DNA of 64,000 nt from Pleurostoma richardsiae. Lineage: Eukaryota > Ascomycota > Sordariomycetes > Calosphaeriales > Pleurostomataceae. Made by a program: the position numbers and the translations under genes. Positions 20,869 through 32,907 of the stretch are shown here, piece by piece. The notes under the pieces were generated by a model that searched no databases, was not told the origin of the DNA, and saw only the letters and a list, made by a program, of their open reading frames with translations. The DNA lies in assembly GCA_030052745.1 (NCBI GenBank), contig JANBVO010000005.1, positions 1 through 64,000 on the forward strand, read 5' to 3'. Position 1 is the first letter of the stretch; each line of letters opens with the position of its first letter.

Positions 20869-22843
20869 ATGACAATTCTGACGGGAAAGAAGCCGTATTT
20901 TGGCCTTAGAGGAGGATGGCTCGTTTTTTGGGTTACAGTAAGTTCTCATAGCATCTTACAAACACCGATGTGTTGAAGGTAGAGATGGCTTATATGGTGG
21001 CAGGTCGCCTGTGCAAGTGACATGACATTATTCGGCTATGATCAAGCTGTTTTCAGTGAGTTCGACGGTAGGTCCCTGCCGCACGGGATCTGATTGTCTC
21101 TTTTAGGTGGTGTTGTGGTCACCCAAGATTTTCTCGTACTCCACGACCTCGTTGGTCCAGGCAAGACGAAGGTGCTTTCAACTGTCACCGCCATCTATAA
21201 TGTTGGATGCTTTATCGGAGCGATCATCGCATTTACCATAGGTGAGCGTACCGGACGCAGATGGGCTATTATCATTGGAACCACGATCATGGCCGTCGGG
21301 ACGATCTTGCAAGCATCCTCATTCAGCCTAGTCCAGATGTTCGTCGGCCGTATCGTTCTTGGGTAAGTCTTCTCCTAGGACGGAACGTTTCTGCGTATAT
21401 ACAGACAGAAGCTAAGAAGAACACTCTCTGTCTTCACAGAGTCGGAAATGGTATAAACACGACGGCAGCCCCTATCTGGCAGACCGAGACCTCGAAGGCA
21501 CAGTGGCGAGGCAAGCTTGTCATCTTGGAGATGATGATGAACATAGCAGGATTTTCCCTGGTCAATTGGATCAACTACGGCCTATCCTTCCGTGGGGGCT
21601 CCATAGCATGGCGCTTCCCCCTGGCTTTCCAGTTCATCTTCATCTTCATTCTCTGGGGAACTGTCCCATGGCTGCCAGAGTCGCCCCGGTAAGCGAGATA
21701 ATACGAGAAAGCCAGTTACTGGGTGTCATAACTAACCCTCCCTGCACTAGATGGCTCCTTGCCCACAACCGTAAGGATGAAGCCCTCCAAGTTCTCGCTG
21801 CTCTCGAGAACAAGGAATCCACCGACTCCATTGTTGTCACCGAATTTAGAGAGATTGAGTTTGCAGTCGAATATGAGCGGGAGCATGTCGTGAGTTGGCA
21901 CCATCTCTTCATGGGTAAGAAGCAACACTCTGGCGACACGAAGACGATACGCCGCCTGCTGCTTGGTGCCGGGACGCAGTTCATGCAACAATTCGAGGGA
22001 ATCAACATAATGAGCTACTACCTTCCAACAGTTTTCATCGAATATGTCGGGTTGTCTAACCAGATGGCACGCCTGCTCGTGGGCTGCAACTCCGTCTCAT
22101 ACCTCGTCTTGTCCTGTGCGGCCGTACCGCTGATTGAGAAATGGGGACGGCGAAGGCTTATGCTAATTTCCACCTTTGGCCAGTTCGTATCGTTTCTGGT
22201 TATCACGATTTTGCTGAGGTTCTCTGGCAACAGCAGCAATGGCAAGACAATCGCCACTGCCTCGATTCCATTCTTCTTCCTCTTTTATATTGCTTTTGGA
22301 TGGGGGATGTTAGGTGTGCCGTGGTTGTATCCTACGGAGATCAACTCTTTGCCTATGAGAACAAAAGGCGCAGCACTGGCAACCGGGACGAACTGGTGAG
22401 CCTCCGGACCGACTTGACTGACTAACATGAGGAGCTGATGTTGACATTCTAGGATTACCAACTTTGTCATCGTGGAAATTACCCCGATCGGAATTCAGAA
22501 CTTGGGCTGGAAATTCTGGATCGTCTGGACCGTCTTCAATGCTGCTTTTCTGCCAATCATCTACTTCTTGTATCCTGAAACTGGTAGGCATTGAATTAAC
22601 CAAAAAACCTACACAAAACTTGGCTGACGTTTCCCAATAGCGAATCGACACCTCGAGGACATCGACGCGTACTATCGCACTAACCCGTCGCTCATTGTCA
22701 CGAGGGATAGTGATGCTATCAGCACGAAGAGACCACTCAAATACATCCAGCATGAGGCCGAGGAAATCCGTCGAAATCGCACCAGTATCTCTGGTTCTGT
22801 CGTCGAGGACGTGGCCAGAGACATCAAGCCACAAGGGGTTTAA
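20869..22843 (+). CDS. MFS sugar/polyol porter (sugar porter family)
   Basis: Seven exons (20869..20937, 21004..21055, 21107..21362, 21440..21688, 21751..22395, 22453..22583, 22641..22843) give 534 aa with consistent phases. Sugar-porter signatures are seen: FGYDQAVFSG in the first helix, GERTGRRWAIIIG, PESPRWLLA, QQFEGINIMSYYLP, KWGRRRLM, GVPWLYPTEI with TKGAALATGTNW, and the motif after helix 12 split by an intron (YPETANRHLEDID). Twelve membrane segments are expected. The C-terminal tail is hydrophilic. Known: such porters import mono- or disaccharides or polyols by proton symport. It lies in the same orientation downstream of the zinc dehydrogenase, with CreA-like boxes upstream. The substrate is not determined; the context suggests the sugar or polyol used by the cluster. 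Confidence 0.88.
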
Positions 22844-23405
22844 GATCCAGAACTTCCGCGGCGAGTCTAATAATGGGAAAATGTTTGTGTCAGACACGGG
22901 ATGCGGGTATCTGTCTGCCAGCAAAAGTGGATGAATATTTTCTGGTCGAATTATCAGTGAATCTGCTTTCTACATGCTTTCCTACCTATAAGCGTAGAAA
23001 GTACTTTATATACTCGAAATGAATGCTGAAGGACTTTATACACACATAACCGCGTCGGGACACTCTACCTCCAAGCATTTCCATTGTGTTGACGGCAGGG
23101 ATCCCACGACTAAGCGTAATCAGCAGACGAGCAAGGGGTTCTGATGCTTGAAGACAGTAGACTAGACAAGCGATACGAGCCATTGCGATTCCATGCGCGA
23201 AGAGTGGCCTGACGTCAAACAAAAACGCACCGAGAGTTACAGAGCATACCATCGGAGACACTGCTTGTGGCGTGACCATCAAGTGGCATCAACAAGCAAG
23301 ATCTATCTTATGTTCTTATTTTGCGAGCTATATGCTTTATTTTAGACCATTCAACAAGTAGGCAGCATCACCACCATCTCCGAAGCTCTCCGAGTCTCTA
23401 CGGCG
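22844..23405. other. Convergent intergenic region between porter and SDR copy 2
   Basis: These 562 bp lie between two convergent genes and probably hold both 3' UTRs. No open frame with support and no repeat was seen. Confidence 0.5.
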
Positions 23406-24338
23406 TCACGGGAGAGAATAACCGCCGTCGATGACAATATTCGCACCAGTCATATAACAACAAGCATCGCTGGCAAGGAAGACATAGGCCTAAGGTAGTA
23501 CGCACGTGTCAGCTTTGACCACTGAGACTTTGGAACAGGGGCTGAGGTCCACCTACACTCTTCAACTCCGCCGGATGGCAGATGCGTCTTCCCGGGACCA
23601 GGGCCATCCACTGATCCTGGATCTCTTGCTTCTGCAGTGAAAGCACTTTCAAAGAGTATGTCAACTTTGGTCTTGAAGACCCAGTCTCTGAGGGGGGAGG
23701 GGCTCACTCTTTGTCTGGACGAAGCCCGGCGAGATACAGTTCACCCTCGCGAAATCCACCCACTCCACGGCAAGACTCTTTGCCAGATGTACCACCGCAG
23801 CCTTGCTCGCGTTGTATGCCGCCTGTCTCTGGGGTATATTCACAAGGATCGAACTCACACTCGCCGTAACAACTAAGCTTCCCTTCCCGAGTCGCTTGAA
23901 TATCTTTCCAGCAGCTTGCGCTGTCCACATGACGCCGTCATAGTTGACGCCGTTGTTGTGCCGCCAGGTCTCTTCCGTATATTCCAGGTTAGGGATATTC
24001 GCGCAGACGCCGGCATTGGCAACAACGATGTCCAGCCGTCCGTTGCCGAACTCGCTACAGATCTGCTCCAGTGTTTTCGCTATCCTGTCTCGGTCAGAAA
24101 CGTCAGAGCGGTATGCCTGGACGCGCTGGCCTGTTGCCTTGGAGATCTGGGCCGCCGTCTCTGGAGCGTCGAGGCTGGAGATGTAAATCAGGGCAACGTC
24201 CGCACCGGCCTCCGCGAGACCGCGGACAACCTCGAGGCCGATGCCGCGGGAACCACCTGTGACAACTGCCACCTTCCCATTGAGAGAGAACTGTGACAGC
24301 ACGGGGTCGTTGTAGTTTGGAGGCTGGTAGAGCGGCAT
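23406..24338 (-). CDS. Short-chain dehydrogenase/reductase, polyol type, copy 2
   Basis: Three exons (24338..23708, 23645..23557, 23489..23406) encode 267 aa. An in-frame ATG at 24362 would add eight residues; I chose 24338 (A at -3) because MPLYQPP is shared with copy 1. Features are TGGSRGIG, VANAGVCANIPN, VTASVSSILVN, YNASKAA, WMALVPGRRICHPAELKS and TGANIVIDGGYSLP. Exon lengths (631, 89, 84) and intron phases equal those of the gene at 14647-15623, so the two arose by duplication; they face opposite directions and lie near the two ends of the cluster. Known family activity is reversible ketose/polyol conversion. Without splicing the frame runs into unrelated sequence after TKS. The gene is divergent from the Zn2Cys6 regulator. 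Confidence 0.85.
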
Positions 24339-24835
24339 TCTGGTCTCAGGGTTGACTGTCACTTGATATCGATGCGGTTGGGCAAGAGTTCACTGCTTGG
24401 AGGATGAAAATGGTAGGTCGTTTGAGCTACCGAAGTCCAAGGTTGCTAGTGTGCTCGCCTGGCCAGATAATATACTCCAGCAATGCGGCACCAGGAGAAG
24501 TGAAAGGCCCATTTCCCCCGCTTCCCCCGCGTGGTTACGACACGAAGCGTCTGGACACGGAGGAGCACTTGGACAGCCACCGCCATGGCGTGTGACTTCT
24601 GCTTCCTCAAGTCTGTCGGTTCTCCGCAGCATTTCTATGGCACGAACGACCATTAGAACTTAGAACGTGGGAACTGCGGCAATTTTACTCAATGCGGTAA
24701 TATAGCCGAGACTCCCCATCTAGGTAATTCAGTCCCTCGCTCTGATATGCACGGCGCTCCGGCCCACAGAATGGAGCCTTCGACTCTTGCCAATGCATCG
24801 TTGCCCCGAGGCCGCTCAAGCTGCAATCTGCCTAT
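24339..24835. promoter_or_regulatory. Divergent promoter between SDR copy 2 and the Zn2Cys6 regulator
   Basis: The 497-bp region holds two tandem TGCGGYAA motifs (24675-24703) about 135-160 bp before the regulator start, suggesting shared control and autoregulation. Confidence 0.45.
24675..24703 (+). promoter_or_regulatory. Tandem TGCGGCAATTTT and AATGCGGTAAT motifs
   Basis: Two copies on one strand, starting 18 bases apart at their TGCGG cores, precede the regulator gene. The second shares an exact 11-mer with 18334-18344. Their CGG triplets fit a Zn2Cys6 protein binding direct repeats (inference). Confidence 0.45.
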
Positions 24836-27048
24836 ATGAGGAATACGCAAGAGATAACTAGACGCAAAGGCACGCGATCTCGGAAAGGATGGTATGTTGT
24901 AACTGTTCCTATGTGAATTATGTCCTTTGCCGAATATGGTGACTTACGCGAGTTCTGTCCAGCCTTGAGTGTCGGACGAGGAAGATCAAATGTGACGAGA
25001 CGTTGCCTAGTTGCGGGCAGTGTAGAAGAAGTGGAAAGTCCTGCTCCGTCAGAGATGCTGTTTTCAGGCCTGATGCTCGGTCGTTTCATCTCCAGCACCT
25101 TTCAAATGGACAAGGCGCCGACGACGAACACGCAAGCCATACCGTCTGGGCTCAAGTCGCCACTGAAGGTGAGCTCGGCTGTTCTACTCCTTCTTCTTCC
25201 TCTCTAACAAGGCGAAGCTGTCTTCGATGGCCCTATCCAGGAGGACCCCACTGTGAGGCCCGAAGCGGATGGCCAATATGAGGTGGATAGCCCAGATGAC
25301 CTCGACCATGACACAGTGTCTCATGGGAGCGCTCGAAGTGAAGAGCACCGCAGCAGCAATTATGCACAGAATCCCAGCTCTCATGGACTCAGACCACATT
25401 CTCCAATAGTTCGATCAGCCCCTGGGTTCATTGGCCTCGTCGAAGCCACTGATACTCCCGGTGTGAATCAAACAAGCCGTGATGTCACGACTCCCACAGA
25501 CGGCCGCATTGCTTTCTCTCACGGAGTTGTGGGCCGCGGGAGCGTGGAGGAAGCGGAAGAAGTCGCGTTCTTCCTACGACAATACTCTGAAGGCCTAGCA
25601 AAAGGGTATGTATCTTTGTCGCAGCCACCAATCCCTCTGACATCTGGTCTAGAATGGATCTCTGGGCTCAAGATCACTTCTTCAGTCAGCAGGTCTTGAT
25701 TCTGGCAAGAAACAATGCCCTCGTCAGGTATTCCGTCTGCGCTTTAGCAGCAAAGCATATGGGCCAGATGGAGAATCCAACCTTGCGAGTTAAGAGGGTC
25801 ATAGGACAAGAGCGCATTATGAAGACCATAGAAAGAAGTGGGCTTGACTATCTCTGGTACGGGGCCAAGTACTACGAACGGGCCGTACGGCTGCTATCAG
25901 CGGACATCTCGAGCCCGGCGAATTCTAGCTCCTACGCATTACCGTCACGAACACCCGACGTCCTCGACAACGAGGTCTCAGCCAGTTACAGCCCAGGCGG
26001 AAGTCTGACGGACGGTCTCGAGGATCCTACCACTGGCCGTCTGGTTGCTGTGTGCATTCTGGTTGAATACGAACGTCTCAGCACTACATTAAAAGGCTGG
26101 GCCGGGCACCTGAATGGATTTGCAAAGTTGCTCCATCTGGACAGGCTTGGACAGGTATACTTGAATCAGTTACAGTCGTCAGCAATGCAGATGCTCTTCT
26201 GGCACTTTTGTTTCCAGGACTGGGAAGAGTCCTGTAAGTAACCGTGCCCTATGTTGCGATATTTTCTAACTCCTAACCCATGTGCAGTTGTCACGCGAAC
26301 TGCAGTACGAGTTGACGTGGATAATGCGATGCTATGGCACACCATGGGACTCTCACCTAGCGATGGCGACTACTGGCACCGAAACTCTGCGACCCCCAAT
26401 ACGGCTTTCACTCCACATCGTTATCACGAGAGAACATATCTCTACGAACTGATTAGGTTGATGTGCCGGCTGGCCAACAACTCGATACGGCATCTGGATA
26501 TCGAAAGCTCCGAAATAAATGGAGAAGAACCGCAAGGCCCTGAAAGACGGTGGGCGGAGTTGAAGCACGAACTAGACACTTGGCATGATACACTGCCACC
26601 GGCTTTCCAGCCGGACGCTTGCCTGCCGCACGGAATAGCGTCGACGTCGCGAGTCTTCGTCGAAGACTCGTGGTTTTCCACGAGTGTATGCGGTCTTTCT
26701 ATGATATACTACTACACAGCACAGATCCTCCTGACCATACAGCGCCCCAGCTCCTTGACAACGAGCAACATCGGTCCAAGCCATTTCGATCTTCTTGTAG
26801 CATACCGTGCGGTGCAGGAGGAGCTTCGTGGTTATGCCAGAAAGATCGTGTCCATTGCCTCAGGGATGCATGAAGACGCCATGAAGATGTACATTATCCA
26901 GCCGCTATATGTTGCTGGGAGGTGTCTGACCGACGCGGAAGACCGACGCAAGCTTCTGGATATGTTGCGGGGCATAGAGAGGGAGTTCGGCATCTTCACG
27001 GAATATAGAGTAAAAGCTCTATGCGAGGAGTGGCGGGCATGTCAGTAG
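24836..27048 (+). CDS. Zn2Cys6 transcription factor, candidate regulator of the cluster
   Basis: Five exons (24836..24891, 24963..25168, 25212..25605, 25653..26233, 26288..27048) encode 665 aa with consistent phase. The zinc cluster at residues 19-46 has spacing C-x2-C-x6-C-x6-C-x2-C-x6-C (GCLECRTRKIKC then CGQCRRSGKSC); its first Cys codon is split by intron 1. A linker rich in Ser and Asp follows. From about residue 205 the protein resembles the fungal-specific factor domain of the Fungal_trans_2 type (FLRQYSEGLAKGMDLWAQ, LARNNALVRYSVCALAAKH, CILVEYERLS). Known: such proteins are nuclear and bind CGG-containing sites. Its position at the right end of the enzyme set and the TGCGG motifs in its own and other cluster promoters suggest it is the pathway regulator (inference). 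Confidence 0.87.
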
Positions 27049-29112
27049 TTAAACTACCTGGTATATTCGTAATTTAAGCTATTTTAAAGTATTTATACCT
27101 TGAAATCTGTAATGACTAATGTAATCTGAACTCGAAGACAATAAGGTTATCTTTTTAAGTGAATGCTGGTTAGGCTGGGCTTATATGTATGGGAAGGGTG
27201 CCCTCAGGCCGCAATCGTCCTGTCAGCTGTCAAGCATGCCAAACAGGCCGTCAGGATTATCACGTGACAGCGCATGGGGCTAGATGCCCCCTTTATGCAG
27301 TTATGCCTAGAAAGTAATCGATTTTTCGATTTCATGTGCAGTTATAGAGGAGTTTGAACTCACTAACGGATGAGGAACTAGGTTTTACCGTATAGGGTCC
27401 CGATCTTGCTGCGATACGAGGGTCAACCTGCTCAATTCGAGACGAAACCGGTTTCTATCAAGAGATAAGAGCACATCGGCATCTTTTCGGATCCAATGCA
27501 AGGCAATGCAAGGCAATCCAAGACAAATGTCTCGTTGGCCCTGCAGGCTTGCTGCAGTTAGAGTTTCGCCCCGGTTCCCCGGAAAAAGAGCCCGTGAGAG
27601 GCGGCGAGAAAAACTGGATTACCGATGAGTCGCTGGCACTAGCTTGGGTTGAGGACCCGGAAGAAGCTCCAGAAGCCCAACGGCTTTTGCCTCCAGGTCA
27701 GTTGACAATCAGGAGCGGAGTCTAGACTCGGTCACAGTGTGGTGTAGCGTACTGTAGAGCAGAGCTTCCTGCGGGGCCGGTCTTCCGACCGTTTGGGAGA
27801 ACTGGGAGAATACGAGGACCGTGAGCTTATGGCAGCTTGTAAGAGGCGAAAATCGTGGCTGCTTGGGCGACCTGAATGCGTCGGGTCGCTCTGGTGTGCC
27901 TCGTAATCGACCAGAATGGGCTCTTTGTCCTGCCGTCTTGCAGAGTCTCACACATACGAAGAAAGACATCCGGCTGGTTGAGTACGGATGTCTTGAACAC
28001 TGGATGGGGCTGCTTTCAAGCTTAAAAGTGATCGGTCAACTATTAGTGCCTCCGACAAGCCACCAGCGCCCAGCAGGCGCTTTTGCCGGCCTAGGAAAAC
28101 GAGCTGAGGAAGAATCGGCAAAAGGGGCAAAGGCCACAATGGCGACTCTGCGTGCGGTGCAGATGAAGGAGACTGGGTGAGACACGAGGGAAGATCTTCC
28201 TCTCTGTTTGTACCTCCCAGTTCAGTCAGAGAGGGTCATCATCTCACAATCATTTGTGACCCCCAACCATGCCAAGCATGCCTGCTCTCGCATCTTCAAC
28301 TCCGCATCTGACGGTGACCCACGCGCCGGAGTCTTCCCAAGGTGCCGAAGCGGACAAACGAACCATGAAAATGTCAATTGGGTGCCGTGATTGGAGAAGA
28401 GGAGCTGTTGCTCCTCCTCCTGGGGACCCTGCAACTGCACGATGGCCCGAGGAGGCTACCCTACCTTGCCTACCCTAGCTAGGACAGGCATGCATTCCCG
28501 CGCCATGTCTAGGGTGGTATCGCTGCTCTACCACGGGCGCATCCCCGACCACCACCTCGCCCGGGGTCTCCTATTATTTTCAATCTCTCTTCTCTTAAAA
28601 GGGACTCCACCCACGGTGCTCCTGCCGGTAGCTTGCCTGTCTCCTCTTGTTCCTGTTCTCGTCCCTCCGGAGTCTCGCTCGTTGCCGTCTCTCGCTCAAA
28701 TAGCAGCAACCTTCTTCCGTTTCCCCTTCGTCTTCTTGTCCGCCTCGCTTGGACAATCTATTTTTTACCGTACAGACCTTTGGATAATAACCGTGGTCTC
28801 CATACCGTCGTTTCTGCAGCTTTGGACCCAATTGTCCGCTAATCCCCGTAAGTCAGGCTCCTGTTATACTCGGACTAAGACCAGCTCAGAACCACCCGTC
28901 TTTTGCCTCCATTCCAGAGCCTCCGGGTTTCCGGGGACAGTCTATTTGTTTCTTCGCTCAGTCATAGCTCCGGGGCAAGCTTGATAGCTCCTAGTTTGAC
29001 CGTGCTAACCGGATGGCATGATCAGACCCGAGCTTTATAATAATCATCACACACCCACTACTCTAATTGTCCCTTCGCTTGTCCGACGATAGCCCATACC
29101 GATATTTTCACG
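27049..29112. other. Two-kilobase intergenic region right of the cluster
   Basis: The first 200 bp is AT-rich. A short direct repeat, CAATGCAAGG twice plus a partial third copy, lies near 27,494-27,523. The segment before 29112 is CT-rich, like a fungal promoter, and has TTTATAATAA near 29,035, about 75 bp before the next start. Open frames (for example 27821-28180 and 28391-28984) lack support. No RNA gene was recognised. Confidence 0.45.
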
Positions 29113-29915
29113 ATGCCTTCCCTCAGGACCGCCGTGCTGGCCTTTGCCGCTGCCCTGTTTGCTACCGTCCAGGCAGACTACGTGATCGACCCCACCAGTG
29201 TCCCTCTGTCCACCAGGAGTATGTGCTACCCGGATATGTCGGGCCCGAAGCTCGGATAGCTGACTATCTTGTGCTCCGCCAAACAGAACAGTGGTGTACC
29301 TCGGAGGAGAGCACCTGCCCCATCATCTGCGAGCAGACGCCCCCCTACAGCACCCTCGTTAACACGTGTGACCCTGTAAGACCATTTGCTTACCCCAACC
29401 GCTCTCCGGCCTGCGTTCCGCTCCTCCCGTTGCAGTGCCAGTAGCATGTTTCGCTGACCGTCCTCTCTCTTCTCCAGACGACCCTGACCTACGGCTGCGT
29501 CTGCGGCAACAACCTGCAGCCCAACGTGTCCGAGTACTCCCTGACGCTGCCCTACTTTGTCTGCCAGGAGTGGGGCAACCAGTGCGTGACGGGCTGTGGC
29601 TCCGACAACACCTGCGCCTCGGCGTGCCGCGAGGACCACCCGTGCGGCGCCCTCGACCCGACCCGCGTCAACACCACCAGCTCTGCCTCGGCCGGCGCCA
29701 CCGCCACGGGCACCAACGGCGCCGCCGCGACGACCAGCAACCAGGTATACGACGGCTTCGGCGACTCGAGCGCCACGGCGACGGCGGGCAGCAGCAGCAG
29801 CGGGAACAGCGGCAGCGACAGCAGCGTCGCGGCGGCGTCGCTGGACCTGGCGAGGGCGTACAGCTTGGTTGTTGTGGTGGCGGGGATGTTCGTCGGGTTT
29901 GGGTTCATGCTGTGA
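29113..29915 (+). CDS. Secreted Cys-rich GPI-type surface protein (DUF7707-like)
   Basis: Three exons (29113..29218, 29287..29375, 29478..29915) encode 210 aa. Residues 1-21 form a signal peptide (MPSLRTAVLAFAAALFATVQA). The mature domain starts DYVIDPTSVPLSTR and continues QWCTSEESTCPIICEQ, TLTYGCVCGNNLQPN, PYFVCQEWGNQC and SACREDHPCGA, a regular Cys spacing shared by DUF7707-type ascomycete proteins. A Ser/Thr/Ala/Gly-rich linker follows. The last 20 residues are hydrophobic (SLVVVVAGMFVGFGFML), with small residues just before, fitting GPI attachment. Inferred place: plasma membrane or cell wall. The family function is unknown. Splicing at 29218 gives STRKQWC. Confidence 0.8.
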
Positions 29916-31346
29916 GGAGCATGCTGCGAGTGACAGGGGAGGGGAAACCGACCTCTATCTACTTATCGTATCCAGTCCGGATGGCCCGGTCATCACCGTG
30001 GATGCGTCTGTGACAGGACGCGTCGCGTGAGCCAAAAGTTGAAGGGGGAGAATGAAGAGCAGCAAGATCTTTACGCGGCAGGACTTACAGTCTTGCTGAT
30101 TCATCTTAATGTCTAAAACCGGCGGTGAAGAACACTCATTTAAACGGAGCGACGGGGTTCGTTGGTGTATAAGGCGCCTGGGTCTACTCGAGCCATGTAC
30201 AGATTACAGGAAAAGAGGGGATCAGGATGGCGAGAGTGACCGATTCTGATTTGAGCTGCATGCTCTCTGTTCCTTCTTCCGCTTAAAGCTGATCTTGTCA
30301 GATTGTGTAATTCATGAGATAGAGAAGAACAAGCAGCAGTAGCATCATCATCAGCATCAGAAGAGTCGGGGTCCAACTGCACAGAGCGACGTCAAGCGAT
30401 GTGCACGCTAAACCTCGTGATCGACGTCCTCTTTTGCTTTTATGCTTGTTTTTATTGGAGATGGGAGCGGTGGAGTGGGCAACGGCGGGAAGAAGTGGGC
30501 TAAGTTAACAGACAACTAACAAGGAGACAAAGGTGACAAGGTGACAAGGACCTCACCGACTCCGGAGTCCGGCAAGCGTCGAGGCCGCCGCTCCGCTTAT
30601 TTGCACATGCCACGCGGCTATTCGCAGCCCCAGCTGCACACCCCCATCTTAAGCCACACTGGGCCACACTGGGCCACCCAGAAGCGGTGGAGGAGGTGAG
30701 CCGCGTGTATCAGTACGATATGAATCGACACCGTCATTGCGCGTCCCAGCCAAGGTACCTTACAACACGATCCTCCCGTGTGTGTGCCAGCCCGGCTCAG
30801 CCAATTGGTTGGGTGTTTAAGAGCATGGCGTCAGGGGCTGGCCATTGGAGCTCAGGGGTCCTTTCACGTGTCAGAGTCTCTTGATGTGAATCTGCGGGCT
30901 GTGCGAAAGCCGCTGCCTCCATCATCATCATCAGCTGGCCTGGGCAGGCGGGAGGCGGAGGACGTGATTCGAGGTGAATCGCCGAAGCCGCAGAGGTGCA
31001 TGCCTGTTACCGCCATTATTGCGTGTGTCCCGGGGCGGAGACTCAACAAAAGCCCCCGAGACCAAGACGGGACCCTCTCCGGGCCGGGCAGTGGGCGGTG
31101 GGCAGTGGGCAAATGACCACTGCAGGGGCGGAAATCTAAAATAAGAGGGAGATGGGACCCCCATCGACGTGTTCCCCTTTAAGGCGGAAAAAAGTATCCA
31201 TCGGCGACGGTCCGCTGTCTTTGCTAGTAACAACACACCACATAACCATGTCTCAATGAACAATACAATACAGATCGCTTGTACTTTCTCCTCCCATTCT
31301 CTCTAAGTCTGTCTGCCGTCCCGCCACGGCTGGCACATTCTCCAAC
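29916..31346. other. Intergenic region with short tandem repeats
   Basis: It contains minor direct repeats: GGTGACAA twice near 30,531, GGGCCACACT-type units near 30,655-30,680, and GTGGGC repeats near 31,088. No gene was supported. The stretch before 31346 is the phosphotransferase promoter. Confidence 0.45.
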
Positions 31347-32907
31347 ATGGCGCTCAATGTCTCCAAGGTCTCCAGCAGTGCGTCCTTCCCCCTCGAACCC
31401 CACCAAAATTTCCCCTGGAGATTGATCCCGATCCCTCGAATTACGCCCGGCTAACCAGCGCGTGCTGCTGCGGTTGTGTAGAGAAAGCTGCAGCCGAGTG
31501 CATCTCGGAGGACGCGCTCAAGCACCTCAAGTCCTACAAGTACTCGGCCGTCGACAAGTCGCCCGTGTCGCATTACATCCTGCGCCCATATGTACGAAGC
31601 AGAAGCAGCCCGCCTCTTCCTCCCCGACACCGCCGCGTCACCAGCTAACCCTCGAGCCACAATAGTGGAATGCCGTCGTCGAGTTGATGCCGCTATGGCT
31701 GGCCCCGAACATGGTCACCCTCATAGGGTTTCTCTTCATCCTGGGCAACGTTGGCCTCCTGGTCCTCGTCATGCCTGATTTGATCGGCCCGGTACGTCGT
31801 CCCCGAGAGACACGGAGCAATATCCGGACGCGCAATCGCTAATGGAGGATGTGGTTGGCAACAAAATAGGGACCCTCATGGCTATACTACAGCTTCGCGT
31901 TCGGCCTCTTCATGTACCAGACGATGGACAACATTGACGGCAAGCAGGCGCGGCGGACCGGCACCTCGAGCGGACTGGGCGAGCTGTTTGACCATGGCAT
32001 CGACTCGCTCAACTGCACGCTCGCCAGCCTACTCGAGACCGCCGCCATGGCCCTCGGCACCTCGAAGCTAGGCGTCTTCACCGCGCTGTGTCCCTGCGTC
32101 CCCATGTTTTTCTCGACCTGGGAGACCTACCACAGCCACACCCTGTACCTAGGCTTCGTCAACGGGCCCACCGAGGGCCTCCTGATCGCCTCGGCTATGA
32201 TGGCCCTGTCGGGCTTCTTCGGCCCGGGCATCTGGACCACGCCGCTCGTCGACCTCGTCGGCGAGAAGCACGCCGCCGCCCACGGCGACAAGCTCGGCGA
32301 CCTGACCGTGCGGGACATGTGGGCCTTCATCCTCATGGGCGGCTTCTTCGTGCATGTGCCCAGCTGCATCCGGCACGTCATCCAGGCGCGCCGGCGGCAG
32401 GGCTTGCCTGTGGCGCCCGTCTTCCTCGAGTGGACGCCCATGGCCGTGTACACCTTCTCGATCGGCGCGTGGCTGTACAGCCCGTACTCGACGCTGCGCG
32501 CCGAGAACCACCTGGTGCTCTTCTGCCTGACCATGTCCTTCGTCTTCGGGCGCATGACCACCAAGATGATCCTCGCCCACCTGACGCGCCAGCCCTTCCC
32601 CTACTGGACCGTCATGCTCTTCCCCCTGGTGGGCGGCGCCGTCCTGGCCAACCTGCCGCGCCTGGGCCTGCCGCCGGTCGGGCCCAGGGTCGAGCTGGCG
32701 TACCTCCTCGGCTACTTCTTCTTCGCGCTCGTCGTCTACTTCCACTGGGCGTACCTCGTCATCACCGCTATCTGCGACTACTTAGGCATCGAGGCCCTAA
32801 CGATCCCCCGCGAGAAGCAGCTCGAGAACAAGAGGCTGCTAGCGGGCGAGACCTACAAGGCGGCCAACGGCAACGGCACGGCGAACGGGAAGAGCAAGCC
32901 GGCGTAA
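31347..32907 (+). CDS. CDP-alcohol phosphotransferase (ethanolamine/choline phosphotransferase, Ept1/Cpt1 family)
   Basis: Four exons (31347..31377, 31482..31591, 31666..31791, 31870..32907) encode 434 aa. The first exon is only 31 bp. The start of the mature core, LKHLKSYKYSAVDKSPVSHYIL, is typical of Ept1/Cpt1. The CDP-alcohol phosphatidyltransferase motif D-G-x2-A-R-x8-G-x3-D-x3-D is seen as DGKQARRTGTSSGLGELFDH followed by GID. About eight to ten membrane helices follow, ending in a short hydrophilic tail with GNGTANGKSKPA. Known reaction: CDP-ethanolamine or CDP-choline + diacylglycerol to phosphatidylethanolamine or phosphatidylcholine + CMP at the ER/Golgi membrane (Kennedy pathway). 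The sequence does not show which headgroup is preferred. Confidence 0.9.

Noticed and set aside
28391-28984. 197-codon frame before the DUF7707-like gene
   Set aside because: CT-rich promoter sequence; no signal or domain that makes sense.
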